From JBGSQR01 sp964509295 (GTDB lineage: Bacteria; Desulfobacterota; Desulfuromonadia; Geobacterales; Pseudopelobacteraceae), in assembly GCA_964509295.1 (NCBI GenBank), contig CAZDWS010000007.1, positions 160,735 to 224,734 on the forward strand: a stretch of DNA of 64,000 bases, written 5' to 3'. Under the pieces are notes generated by a model that was not told the origin of the DNA, ran no database searches, and saw only the letters and a list, made by a program, of their open reading frames with translations. Below are positions 51,265-61,179 of this stretch, in pieces; positions within the stretch are counted from its first letter, which is position 1; the number at the start of each line of letters is the position of its first letter. The position numbers were made by a program, and so were the translations under genes.

Positions 51265-53052
51265 ATGGATATGTTTAAGAGTATTTACGTTTTTCTGGAA
51301 AAAAACTTTTTTAATACTCTATCCAAAAAACTTTCGTTTAACATACTGCTCCCGATTCTGTTTCAGTTGTTGATGGTTGCAGTTGTTATTTATTCAAACA
51401 GCGCTGCTTATCAATTGCTTAAGGATATGAACGTAAATAATGATATTCTGGTCAAATTTCAGACTATTTCAGGCAGCGGCCAGTTTGTTCTGTACATACT
51501 CTGCGCAACTTCATTCTGCGCAGCAGTAGGAGCGATTCTTTTTCTCCGATATTTGATGGTTCGGCCTTTGAAGCAGATTTCTGAAACTTTTGCAGCCAAG
51601 GACTTATCCCTTGATGTACCACTGATGACTTATGATGAAATCAGGGATCTTTCTGTTAATTGTAACCTGTTTCTGGAAGAGATGCGGAATGTCCTGGCAG
51701 ATACTAAAAAAATGACCATAAAAATTGCCGTTGAATGTGCCAAGGTGAGCAAGAAGGTTAAAGATTCTCACCTGAATGCCTCGCAGCAAGGTGAGTTGGC
51801 AAATATTATACTGACAGCCAGTGAAGAAGCTGGACTGGCAATCGGTGAAATAACTCAAAGTACTCAAGGCATTTCATCTTCAATAGATCATAATTTTCAT
51901 ACAGCAGAAACTTCAATGCGGGAGTTGAAGGCTGTTACCGGAAATATTAATATGATTGGTGACAAACTGATCAATTTTGGTGCTACTGTAACAGGGCTTA
52001 ACACAAACTCAGAAAAAATCAGGGATATTGTTTCTCTGATTGAAGACATTTCTGATCAGACAAACCTGTTGGCTTTGAATGCAGCAATTGAGGCAGCCAG
52101 AGCAGGCGAGCATGGCAGGGGCTTTGCCGTAGTTGCCGATGAGGTTCGTGCCCTTGCAGAGAGAGTTAACAAAGCAACCAAAGAAATTTCAAAAAATATT
52201 GATGAGATGCTTAAAAACGTTAGAAGTACTCAGAAAGAAACCCAGGAAATTAATGAATACACTTTTCAAACCAAAGAGGTTGTTGAAAAAACAGCCAATC
52301 ATTTTGAAAATCTTGTACGAGACTCGGAAAATAATAGTTCACAGTTGACAAGGATTGCTTCAGCAACAGAAGAAATTTCAGTTACAAATGTAGAAATTAA
52401 CCGCCAGATTGCTGATATTCATTCTTTAAGTACCAGTACATTGCTAAATTTAAACGAGTCTGCAAAATTCACAAAAGATTTGGGTATGATTACAGAAAGT
52501 ATGCTTGAGAGAACTTCAAGGCTTCGTACCGGGCATGGTAAAATTGAAGAGATTGTTGTCTGGGCAGCTGCCCAGAGAGATATGATACAGAACCGAATGA
52601 CCGAGATGGCACAGCGTGGTATCAATGTGATGGATCGAAGTTACAAACCTGTACCAAATACAAATCCGCAAAAATATTCAGTTGCATATAACTCTGCATT
52701 TGACAAAGAGCTGCAACCTGTATTTGATAATGGTCGAGATTCTGTAAAAGGAGCTGCTTATTCATTGGTGACAGATATTAATGGATATGTAGGAACACAT
52801 CATAGCAATAATCAAAAACCACTTACCGGTAATTATGATGTGGATCTGGTTGGAAGTAGAGAAAAAATTAAATACTTTACCAGTGAAGCTGAAATCAGGC
52901 GTTCGCAGAATACACAGCCTTTTCTATTACAGACATATGTTAGAAATACCGGGGAAGTTATGAATGATCTGTCTTTTCCAATTTACATAAATGGTTCCCA
53001 TTGGGGAGCCTTTATTACAGGTATTAAACCTGAAACTTTGCTGGAAGATTAA
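51265..53052 (+). CDS. Chemoreceptor with a sensor-like domain after the signalling domain
   Basis: The 595-residue protein has two membrane helices (about 23-46 and 70-95) with only a short segment between them, a HAMP domain (FLRYLMVRPLKQISETFAAK) and a methyl-accepting signalling domain. The hairpin tip DQTNLLALNAAIEAARAGEH begins near residue 263. About residues 485-595 form a separate domain with DINGYVGTHHSNN, YVRNTGEVMNDLSFPI and SHWGAFITG, matching the periplasmic sensor of the protein encoded at 44474. Here that domain should be cytoplasmic, so it may sense an internal signal. The ATG follows GGGGGG. Confidence 0.88.
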   Translation: MDMFKSIYVFLEKNFFNTLSKKLSFNILLPILFQLLMVAVVIYSNSAAYQLLKDMNVNNDILVKFQTISGSGQFVLYILCATSFCAAVGAILFLRYLMVRPLKQISETFAAKDLSLDVPLMTYDEIRDLSVNCNLFLEEMRNVLADTKKMTIKIAVECAKVSKKVKDSHLNASQQGELANIILTASEEAGLAIGEITQSTQGISSSIDHNFHTAETSMRELKAVTGNINMIGDKLINFGATVTGLNTNSEKIRDIVSLIEDISDQTNLLALNAAIEAARAGEHGRGFAVVADEVRALAERVNKATKEISKNIDEMLKNVRSTQKETQEINEYTFQTKEVVEKTANHFENLVRDSENNSSQLTRIASATEEISVTNVEINRQIADIHSLSTSTLLNLNESAKFTKDLGMITESMLERTSRLRTGHGKIEEIVVWAAAQRDMIQNRMTEMAQRGINVMDRSYKPVPNTNPQKYSVAYNSAFDKELQPVFDNGRDSVKGAAYSLVTDINGYVGTHHSNNQKPLTGNYDVDLVGSREKIKYFTSEAEIRRSQNTQPFLLQTYVRNTGEVMNDLSFPIYINGSHWGAFITGIKPETLLED

Positions 53053-53070
53053 TAGCCTCAAAAACATGAT

Positions 53071-53120
53071 CCATAAAACTAAAGGGTGCCTGCGATCGCA
53101 GGCACCCTTTAGTTTTATGG
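53071..53120. terminator. Perfect 50-bp palindrome, bidirectional terminator
   Basis: Two exactly inverse 25-base arms meet without a loop at GCGATCGC. The site lies between convergent genes, with A-rich and T-rich outer segments (AAAACT/AGTTTT) that supply T runs on both strands. It should fold into a very long stem in RNA. Confidence 0.9.
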
Positions 53121-53135
53121 TTAAAACTTATTTTG

Positions 53136-56045
53136 TCAGACCCAGTTAGTGGATTCGAGAAGCTCGCTTTCCAGTATTTTTTGGGTATTACTTTCCGAAC
53201 AGCGATCCACCAGATAAACGATGGATTGGTAATTGATCCCACTATGTTGCGACAGGCCAATTTCGCAAGGACGACTGTTTGAATAACCGGACTTGCAATC
53301 TGCAGTAAGGGCTGGCTTTAATCCAGCCAGCGCTGCCTCCGTAAGTTCTGGTGTGTCGAATCCCTTGCTGCCGGCAAAACCACAGCAGGTAACCTTGGAA
53401 GGAAGGATCAACTTTTCTACGCAAGCTGAGGCGACGGTCTTGAATTTTTCCGTAAGCAACATCTTGGTAGAGCTGCAGGTGACATGAATTGCAACTGTCT
53501 CAGGTTTTTTATTGAATAACAGACGCTCCATCAGGAAGTCATGAATAAACTCAACCGGCTCATACAGGGATAGACGTTTGTCAAGATTCAACCGCATGTG
53601 GTAAAGACAGGGGCTGGTATCACAGAGAACCGGATAAAGGCCATTGCTGCTGCACTCAAGTAATACCTTTTCAAGCTCCTTGCTTTTATTCTCTGCGGCT
53701 TCAAAGAATCCCTTGCTGTTGAACGCCATGCCACAGCAGAGCTGTTCCATGTTTTCAGGAAGTATGACCTCATAGCCAGCTTTTTTAAGTACCGATAAAA
53801 CTACTTCATTTAGCGGTCGTTGATCAGGATCGTTGGCAGCCGGACCCATTATTCTGCTTGAACAGCTCGGGAAGTAAACAACCTTGGGTGCTTTTACCGC
53901 AGCAGTCGACTTCGAAATACAGGGTGAATGACCACGTTGAGGCATCCACTGGGTCCAGAGCGGTATCTTGTTGTCGGACATCCTGCGCGCACCGCCGGTA
54001 ACTTGCAGCATGATTTTGGTGCCAACCATTCTGTGCATGAAATCAGCCAGAGTCAGTCCGGTTTTAACAACTGCAGTGACGCCGGAAAAATTCCTGGCAA
54101 TGAAGTTGGCAACCGCTTTGGATTGCTCGCCATGACCTCTGAAACGTAAATTCTTTGTGAATTCACCGGTATTTATGGAAACAGGGCAGGTTGTTGCACA
54201 GAGTCCATCAGCAGCACAGGTTGCTTCTCCCCAGTAATCATAGTCTTCTTCAAGCCGCTTTAACATCTCGGGATTGCTCCCGGAACGCTTTAATTCAGCA
54301 ATTTTACGTTGTGATGTGATCCTCTGCCGAGGAGTTGATGTCAGATTTTTAGAAGGACAATTTGTTTCACAAAATCCGCATTCTATACATTTATCTATAA
54401 TATCGTCCGCCTGAGGCATGGGCTTTAGATTTTCCAGATAAACTGCCGGGTTATTGTTGATGATTACACCGGGGTTCAAAAGGTTGTTCGGGTCAAAGGT
54501 ATTTTTGATTTGATTCATCAATTTATAAGCTTTTGCTCCCCATTCCAGTTCCACAAACGGAGCCATGTTACGGCCTGTTCCATGTTCAGCCTTTAGTGAT
54601 CCACTATAGGTGTTGACAACCATCTGACAGACTTCCTGCATAAAATTTTCGTACTGATCAACTTCTTCCTTTTTAGTGAAGTCAGGCGTTAATACAAAAT
54701 GAAGATTGCCGTCCAGTGCGTGACCGAAAATTATGGCATCACCGTAACCATGTTTGATCATTATGCTTCGCAATTCCAGGGTCGCTTCTGACAGTCTTTC
54801 AAGCGGGAAAGCCACATCTTCGATAATTACGGATGTTCCGATACGTCTTACATTCCCAACCGCCGGGAACAGACCTTTGCGGATATTCCAGAGCGCTTCA
54901 AATTCCTCTTTTTTCTCTGTAAAGGTTATGGGGAAAAGCTTTGGTATGTCGCTCAACAGTTTTTTTACCTGACTGGTTTTCTGTTCGAGCTGTTCGTGAG
55001 TTTCTCCCCTGATTTCAACCAGTAGTGAAGTGACGTTTTCACTTAGAGTTTTCAGGTAACCAGGCATGCCCGGTTTTTCCTCAACAGATTTGAGGGAGAG
55101 TCGATCCATCAGTTCTGCGGCAGATACGGTTTCCCGGTCCAGCTTCATAACTGCGTGACAGGCGCTTTCCATATCCGGGAAAAAGATCAGTGCCGAGGAT
55201 TTATGAACATGGTCGATGATAGTTCTGAAGGTGATCTCTGCAATGAAACCAAGTGTTCCTTCTGAGCCGATCATAAGATGCTTGATGATATCAAAAGGGT
55301 CGTTGTGGTCTATAAAAGCATTGATGCCATATCCGGTTGTATTTTTGATCTTGAATTTGTGAGCAATCAGTTCTGATAAACCTGGATCGGCAGCAATTTC
55401 ATCCCTCATGCGTACTATTGAATCCAGTAATTGCCGATGGCTGTTTTCAAATTCGGTTCGAGAAGATTTATCCGCTGTGTCCAGCAGGGTACCGTCATGA
55501 AAGATGATTTTCATGTCGGTCAAGGTTTTGTAGCAGTTATCAGTTGTACCGCAGCACATTCCGCTGGCATTGTTGGCAGCTATGCCTCCGATCATGGCAT
55601 GATTTATTGATGCCGGGTCCGGGCCGATCTTTCGGGAATAGGCTTTCAGGTAGGCATTGGCTTCTGAACCGAGAATACCCGGTTCCAACGAGATGCTCTC
55701 TCCATTATTGCTGACGGAATATTTGCCCCATCCGCCGGCCAACACGAGCAGTACTGAATCTGAAACAGCCTGGCCTGACAGACTGGTTCCGGCAGCACGG
55801 AAGGTAACCGGAACATGGTTTGTAGCAGCGATTCTCAGGATATGCGACACCTCATCGCTCGTCAGGACTTTAATTACCATTTTGGGAATTAGTCGATAAA
55901 CGCTGGCATCTGTTCCAAAAGCAAGCGTTCTGAGTGGATCACAATAGATTCGTTTAGCAGGAAGAAGTTGCAGACATTCAGAGTGAAAACGCTGATAATT
56001 TACAGGCAGGTTCAAGACATCTTTGTCATCATTTCTTTTGTTCAT
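53136..56045 (-). CDS. FAD/Fe-S D-lactate-type dehydrogenase (Dld-II-like)
   Basis: The 969-residue protein joins a FAD_binding_4 domain (VTFRAAGTSLSGQAVSDSVL, GIAANNASGMCCG), a FAD-oxidase C domain (IFGHALDGNLHFVLTPDF) and two 4Fe-4S sites (CIECGFCETNCP and CAADGLCATTCP). Cysteine-rich CCG domains follow (CCGMAFNSKG, CCGFAGSKGFD). This is the layout of quinone-linked D-lactate or related 2-hydroxyacid dehydrogenases (Dld-II, glycolate-oxidase type) that deliver electrons to the respiratory chain. The exact substrate is not fixed by the sequence. No membrane segment; probably membrane-associated. Confidence 0.88.
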   Translation of the reverse strand: MNKRNDDKDVLNLPVNYQRFHSECLQLLPAKRIYCDPLRTLAFGTDASVYRLIPKMVIKVLTSDEVSHILRIAATNHVPVTFRAAGTSLSGQAVSDSVLLVLAGGWGKYSVSNNGESISLEPGILGSEANAYLKAYSRKIGPDPASINHAMIGGIAANNASGMCCGTTDNCYKTLTDMKIIFHDGTLLDTADKSSRTEFENSHRQLLDSIVRMRDEIAADPGLSELIAHKFKIKNTTGYGINAFIDHNDPFDIIKHLMIGSEGTLGFIAEITFRTIIDHVHKSSALIFFPDMESACHAVMKLDRETVSAAELMDRLSLKSVEEKPGMPGYLKTLSENVTSLLVEIRGETHEQLEQKTSQVKKLLSDIPKLFPITFTEKKEEFEALWNIRKGLFPAVGNVRRIGTSVIIEDVAFPLERLSEATLELRSIMIKHGYGDAIIFGHALDGNLHFVLTPDFTKKEEVDQYENFMQEVCQMVVNTYSGSLKAEHGTGRNMAPFVELEWGAKAYKLMNQIKNTFDPNNLLNPGVIINNNPAVYLENLKPMPQADDIIDKCIECGFCETNCPSKNLTSTPRQRITSQRKIAELKRSGSNPEMLKRLEEDYDYWGEATCAADGLCATTCPVSINTGEFTKNLRFRGHGEQSKAVANFIARNFSGVTAVVKTGLTLADFMHRMVGTKIMLQVTGGARRMSDNKIPLWTQWMPQRGHSPCISKSTAAVKAPKVVYFPSCSSRIMGPAANDPDQRPLNEVVLSVLKKAGYEVILPENMEQLCCGMAFNSKGFFEAAENKSKELEKVLLECSSNGLYPVLCDTSPCLYHMRLNLDKRLSLYEPVEFIHDFLMERLLFNKKPETVAIHVTCSSTKMLLTEKFKTVASACVEKLILPSKVTCCGFAGSKGFDTPELTEAALAGLKPALTADCKSGYSNSRPCEIGLSQHSGINYQSIVYLVDRCSESNTQKILESELLESTNWV

Positions 56046-56193
56046 TTAATCCCCCTGTGTTTGCGTATGTCAGTGAAATTACTGTCTCAAAACTATTTTA
56101 AATATTCATTAAAAAGCAGCCTGTCATTTGTTTTAATAATACCATAAAAAAAATTTTTCTGGAGTGATTTTGTAAAGATCATTTTAAATGGTA

Positions 56194-59100
56194 TTAGCTG
56201 TCCAAACCTGTTTCAAGTAAATAAAGGTTGGCATTGTTGATGAAATCGGCTGTTGGTCTGTCGATGTAAATTCCTGAACCGCTACATTTTGAAGAAACAC
56301 CCCGCAGAAAGATATATACAATGCCGCCAAAGTGTCTTTGATAGTCATAATTCGGTATTTTTTGAGAGAGCAGGCGGTCTAGGGCAAGTGTGTAGAGGTG
56401 ATATTGAAGAATGTAGGCGTGTTCAGCCATTGAGCGGCTGAGTTTATCTTGTCCGTAATCGTCAAAACTGTTGCCTAGATGATTTGATTTCCAGTCGATA
56501 ATGTAGTATCTGCCGTTATGCTCGAAGACCATATCAATAAATCCCAGCAGTATTCCTCTGGTTTCCTGCAAGCGTATTGACGAGATTAAATTCTCAAAAT
56601 TACAATGTTTTAAAGGGTTGAGTTGATCGGTAAACAGTTTTTTCAGGCATGAAGAATTCAGTGTTTTCAATGGTAGCATGAATTCCATTTCAGTTATCCA
56701 TGCTCCAGGTTTTAACTGACAAAGTGTAAAGTCAGAATCATCCCCAATATTCAATTGAGCGTTAACAATTTCCATAGTCATACTGGTGACAACAGGAACC
56801 CAAATATGGTCATAACCGTTTCGCAACAGACAGTTTGTTGCTTGAACTTCAACAGCCCCGAAAGAAATATTGCTAAAATCCAGTTTTTCAAACAATTCAT
56901 GCAAGCATGTGCCGGCTTCCGGGCCGCGAGGAAAATTGAAAATGGACAATGTACCTGTGGAAACAGTCAGCTCCTGCTGAAAAATACTGGAGTTTGAATC
57001 TAATATATCAAGATCTCTGGGCTGAATCTGTTTTTCGTGCCCGCCTGAAATCGAACTAAAGCTGGAAATATTCCAGTCTTTACGTATCTCACCTGTAAAT
57101 TCTCTGCAAACCAGTTTGGGACCTTTTTCAGTAGGTTGAATGTTAGAACCGGTCTGTTCATTCAGATCAATCAGTTTAACTCCAATTCCTGGTGCATGTT
57201 GTGAAATTTTATCGAGGTCGGCCAAAATGTCGCTATCACAATAATCTTTAAATAACTTTTCAGCTTTGCCATGGATCAGTTTATAAAGCGGCGCAGCCTC
57301 CGCCTGGCTGATTGCTCCCCAGACAATGTAACAGCGGAATTCAGCCCTGGTCATGGCGACATAGAGCAATCTCATGGACTCGGCATCCTGCTCCGTAAGA
57401 CTCTTTTGACGGTTGTCCTGTAACTGTTCCGAACCAAGGTCAAGCGTCAATGTCCGGTTTTCGTCATGAAAGATGACTTTGTCAGGTGGTTTTGAGGTTG
57501 CGTCCCAGGCAAAAGGGAGGAAAACTACCGGGTATTGAAGTCCTTTACTGGCATGTATGGTAGAAATCTTGACAGCATCGTCATCGCTTTCAAGGCGAAG
57601 AAGAGCAGTTTCGTCTTCTTGAGGCGTACAAATACGTTTTTCGAGCCAGACAATCAGGCGCTCAATACCGTAACCAGATTCCAGTGCTTGATTATGAGCC
57701 AGTTCTACGCAATGGAGCAGGTTGGTCAGACGGCGTTCTCCATCTCTTTGTGATAGTAGAAACTGTCGTGTTCCACATTTGTCCAGCAGGCATGTTGCCA
57801 TTGATACCACACCGCCATAACGGAAGGCCTCAAATAGTTCCCTGAAACGCTCCAGCCAGCTGTCCCAGAGCAGGTCATTGCAAAGGATTTCATCAAGTCG
57901 GTTGGCATTTATATCAAGCAGCCCACTCAGCATGGCTTCTCTTGCCAGTCCGGTTTGTCCGGGATTGGCAAGAGCCTTAAGAAACCTAAGCAGTCCAAGT
58001 GTTTCAGGTGCTTCAAAAATTGTTGTACTGCCGTATTGAACAGACCGGATTCCAGCTGCCGATAAGGTCTTGTTGATTAACTCTGCCTGAGAGTGTGTTC
58101 TAACAAGAATGGCAATGTCACCTGCATCCAGTTTGCGTTCTTCATTTTTATTTTTAATCATGCAGTTGCCATTTAAAAGTTTCATAATTTCAATGGCAAT
58201 TGCATCTGCAACAGGTTGGCGAACAATATATTTGGCCGGGGCTTTTTCTGATCCACTTGGGTAAATCAAAAATTGAAGTGGAGATAGCGATATCTTACCG
58301 TTTTCAAGTAGTTGATCATCGGGATTTCGTCCGGACAGAACGGGACTGAAATTAATACCTTCACTTGAAAATGGATTTGTAGCTGAACCGAATAGCTCAT
58401 TGACAGCTTTTACCAGCGGAGTTGTAGAACGTCGATTGGTTTCCAGGGTCCAGCGTTGTTTATCCCCTACCGAATTAGCTGCTGCCAGATAGGCAAAAAT
58501 ATCAGCCCCACGGAAACTGTAGATAGCCTGTTTAGGGTCTCCAATCAGAAATAAAGGGTAGTTTTCCGAGTCCGCTTCCGCCATGCGCTTAAATATCTGC
58601 CATTGCAGAGAATCCGTATCCTGAAACTCGTCAATCAAGGCGGCTTTGTAGCGCTCTCTCAGGCAAGCAGCCATTTCATTGCCTTTATCACCATATAGTG
58701 CCTGATGCAGATCAATCAGAAGGTCATCGTAACAACGTAAATTAGCCCTTTTTTTTCGAAGTGGAAGTTGGGTTTTTAACCATTTATGGAGAGTTTGCTG
58801 TAGATGGATGAGTCTGGCTTTATATGCATCTTCAGCTGTTTGACAAATATTCATCAAATCTTTGCAAAGGTCAAAAAAAGTATGTTGAGGTGTTGTTGCG
58901 CCCTTAACGGTTTTTTTAGCTAATGCATCCGATGAAAAAAAGGATAATTTATCACAGACAGGGTAGGGGGAACCAATGAACCAGTTACTGATAGACATGA
59001 CAGCCTTATCTATCTGCGAAGGTTTGTAACTGTTTTGATTTAATCCGGGCATTCTCAACAGATTTGTAATTTTACTTTTTTCCGATCGCCAGATGTTTGC

Positions 59101-59760
59101 CGCCCTGTTAAAAAGTATGGTTCTTTCCTGGGCAATGCAGGAGAAATCATATTCGCCTGATGGGGGAATTATTTTAAGTTCAGTATTCTGATAATGTCCT
59201 TTTAGCTGCTCCAGTAATTTTTCAGGCGTATATCTGTCTGCCATAAGTTGAGCTACAAAATGGTCTGACTCAGTCAGAATAAATTCACGCCAAAAGTCAT
59301 CTCCGGCTTCCTGGATTATTGCCGACTGGTTTGCCACCATATCTGTATCAAACAGGGAGCCGCTCTCAAAGGCGTTGTCAACAAGCGCCCGTTGGCAGAA
59401 ACCGTGGATGGTAAAGACAGCTGCATTATCAAACGAGAAAAGTGCCCTGGTAAGCAGGCGCTTTGCCATTTCCCGGTCATGATAACGCTCTGAAAGAACT
59501 ACTTCCAGTTCATCAGCCGGTTGACGATATGTACTGAACATTTCCAGCGTATTTACAATTCTATGCCTGATGCGCTCTTTTAGTTCAGAGGTGGCTGCTC
59601 TGGTATAGGTGACAACCAGGATTTCTTCCGGTTTCATGTTCCGTTCCAGTAGCAGTCGCATGTATAGTGCGGCTATGGTCCATGTTTTGCCGGTACCGGC
59701 ACTGGCCTCGATCAGGTTCAGCCCGGAAGTGGAAATGTCGGTTAGCTTAAGTGACTTCAT
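56194..59760 (-). CDS. recB: RecB, exodeoxyribonuclease V beta subunit
   Basis: The 1188-residue protein is a UvrD-family helicase with Walker A EASAGTGKTWTIAAL near 18-30, GDPKQAIYSFRGADIF and STIHASKGLQYPVVFLPFAW. It ends in a RecB nuclease domain with GFIDMVFEHNGRYYIIDWKS. RecB pairs with RecC and RecD to process double-strand breaks. Neither partner flanks it here: a dehydrogenase follows and an EamA transporter precedes. Partners may be elsewhere in the genome. Confidence 0.92.
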   Translation of the reverse strand: MKSLKLTDISTSGLNLIEASAGTGKTWTIAALYMRLLLERNMKPEEILVVTYTRAATSELKERIRHRIVNTLEMFSTYRQPADELEVVLSERYHDREMAKRLLTRALFSFDNAAVFTIHGFCQRALVDNAFESGSLFDTDMVANQSAIIQEAGDDFWREFILTESDHFVAQLMADRYTPEKLLEQLKGHYQNTELKIIPPSGEYDFSCIAQERTILFNRAANIWRSEKSKITNLLRMPGLNQNSYKPSQIDKAVMSISNWFIGSPYPVCDKLSFFSSDALAKKTVKGATTPQHTFFDLCKDLMNICQTAEDAYKARLIHLQQTLHKWLKTQLPLRKKRANLRCYDDLLIDLHQALYGDKGNEMAACLRERYKAALIDEFQDTDSLQWQIFKRMAEADSENYPLFLIGDPKQAIYSFRGADIFAYLAAANSVGDKQRWTLETNRRSTTPLVKAVNELFGSATNPFSSEGINFSPVLSGRNPDDQLLENGKISLSPLQFLIYPSGSEKAPAKYIVRQPVADAIAIEIMKLLNGNCMIKNKNEERKLDAGDIAILVRTHSQAELINKTLSAAGIRSVQYGSTTIFEAPETLGLLRFLKALANPGQTGLAREAMLSGLLDINANRLDEILCNDLLWDSWLERFRELFEAFRYGGVVSMATCLLDKCGTRQFLLSQRDGERRLTNLLHCVELAHNQALESGYGIERLIVWLEKRICTPQEDETALLRLESDDDAVKISTIHASKGLQYPVVFLPFAWDATSKPPDKVIFHDENRTLTLDLGSEQLQDNRQKSLTEQDAESMRLLYVAMTRAEFRCYIVWGAISQAEAAPLYKLIHGKAEKLFKDYCDSDILADLDKISQHAPGIGVKLIDLNEQTGSNIQPTEKGPKLVCREFTGEIRKDWNISSFSSISGGHEKQIQPRDLDILDSNSSIFQQELTVSTGTLSIFNFPRGPEAGTCLHELFEKLDFSNISFGAVEVQATNCLLRNGYDHIWVPVVTSMTMEIVNAQLNIGDDSDFTLCQLKPGAWITEMEFMLPLKTLNSSCLKKLFTDQLNPLKHCNFENLISSIRLQETRGILLGFIDMVFEHNGRYYIIDWKSNHLGNSFDDYGQDKLSRSMAEHAYILQYHLYTLALDRLLSQKIPNYDYQRHFGGIVYIFLRGVSSKCSGSGIYIDRPTADFINNANLYLLETGLDS

Positions 59761-59799
59761 AAGACCTTATGCAATTTTTAAAATTTAAATGGAAACAAG

Positions 59800-60672
59800 T
59801 TAACCCAGGCGAATTAATATTACCCCGGAAAAAATAATTGTTGCAGAGATCAATCGGATTCTTCCGAATGATTCACGCAGAAACAGGATTCCTATTAAGA
59901 CGCCCATCAAAACGCTTATTTGGCGTACCGGAACAGCATAACTTACGGGCGCAAGGTTCAGGCCATAACGGAATGAAAGAAACGAAGCCATGATAACCGG
60001 CCCGCTTAAGAGTATCAGACGCCAGTTCTCTCTGAATTCCTCCTTGATCAGTTGGTGATACCTGGGGCGACAGATATTAATCGACATCAGAAGCAGCATT
60101 GAAATTACAAGAAAATAGGTGAAATGAAGCGGTGAATAGTTTTTTACACCTGTCTTTTCAGCAATGGATCCGATCGAGTAAATAAAACCGGCGGCCAGTG
60201 ATGCCTGAACCGATTGACTGCGTATATTGCGGAATGGACGCAACATATCCATAAACGACAAGCGTTGTAACTGAACAGAGTATGTGCCGAGAATAATTAA
60301 AAGAATTCCGCACCCGCCAGTAACGGTTAATCTTTCATTCAACAGAACCATTCCCCATATAGGTACATAAATTATGGAGGTCTGGGTTAGTGGATAAACA
60401 ACAGAGAGGTCACCGGTTCGGTAAGCTCTGCCGTTCAGAATATGATAAAGAACAAAACAGGTAGCACCGATTGAAATCATTAAAAAGGTATGCAGATCCG
60501 GCACGCGAAACGGGGCGTGGAAAAAAGGCAGAGTAATGGAAAACAGCAGGCTTGATGCGATAAACATCCACCAGATGAATACTGTTTTGTGGCGACTCCG
60601 TTTGACCAGAAGGTTCCATAATACGTGCATTAGGGCTGAGAAGGCAATCAAAGTGAAGGCAAGATTAGACAT
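59800..60672 (-). CDS. EamA/DMT-family transporter
   Basis: The 290-residue protein has about ten hydrophobic helices in two similar halves, each with an EamA-type pattern (NLAFTLIAFSALMHVLWNLLV and SLAAGFIYSIGSIAEKTGV). The family moves small metabolites across the inner membrane. No substrate can be inferred. It lies 39 bases upstream of recB on the same strand and is the last clear gene before the Rhs array. Confidence 0.88.
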   Translation of the reverse strand: MSNLAFTLIAFSALMHVLWNLLVKRSRHKTVFIWWMFIASSLLFSITLPFFHAPFRVPDLHTFLMISIGATCFVLYHILNGRAYRTGDLSVVYPLTQTSIIYVPIWGMVLLNERLTVTGGCGILLIILGTYSVQLQRLSFMDMLRPFRNIRSQSVQASLAAGFIYSIGSIAEKTGVKNYSPLHFTYFLVISMLLLMSINICRPRYHQLIKEEFRENWRLILLSGPVIMASFLSFRYGLNLAPVSYAVPVRQISVLMGVLIGILFLRESFGRIRLISATIIFSGVILIRLG

Positions 60673-60974
60673 TGCGACATTATAGACGAGTTTTGATTAT
60701 CTGGAAGAGTTATTCATGAATTAATTTTGGTTCTTGAATTAGTGTGGTTTTAGGGCTAGCTCTAATCTTGCGCATTTTAAATATTTAGATTTATTGATCA
60801 TGTCTGAACCTCAAACATTATCTCCATAATTAACGACCTGCTGCTCAAGGCCCATTAATTCTACTTTCCCCAATGTACTTGGGGAAAGCGAGTTACACTG
60901 ACACTGCTTGTGTTAATTTCGTTGAATTGCATGTTCAAAGCAGTTCCGCTACCACCAAGATAATGGGTAAGAGC
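60673..60974. other. Gap between EamA gene and Rhs remnants
   Basis: No credible gene is seen in these 302 bases. They contain one hairpin with a perfect 10-bp stem (CTTTCCCCAA/TTGGGGAAAG, 60864-60888) and a 5-base loop, without a clear T run. The hairpin could mark the end of the Rhs-derived transcript or an old rearrangement point. Confidence 0.6.
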
Positions 60975-61170
60975 TTATGCCGAGGTCAGAAGACCCGTTG
61001 GATCAGTAAAGTTGACGGGATTTTGATGAGCGTACGAGTAAAAATTTATCCCGTCCCTAAACCCGATCGGATCCTTTTGCAAGAACCGCCCATCCATCGG
61101 ATCATAATATCTCGCTCTGTAATAATACAAGCCCGTCTCTTTATCCCACTCCCTGCGGTGTAGCTGTAAG
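60975..61170 (-). pseudogene. Rhs core fragment, frameshifted, no toxin tip
   Basis: The minus strand encodes the end of an Rhs core: NQPYSYTA, then after a one-base shift EWDKETGLYYYRARYYDPMD, GRFLQKDPIGF, then NPVNFTDPTGLLTSA and a stop at 60975. The variable tip that should follow DPTGL is absent, so only the conserved core end remains. It is the last unit of the array and probably the oldest displaced cassette. Confidence 0.8.
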
Positions 61171-61179
61171 GCTGATTTG

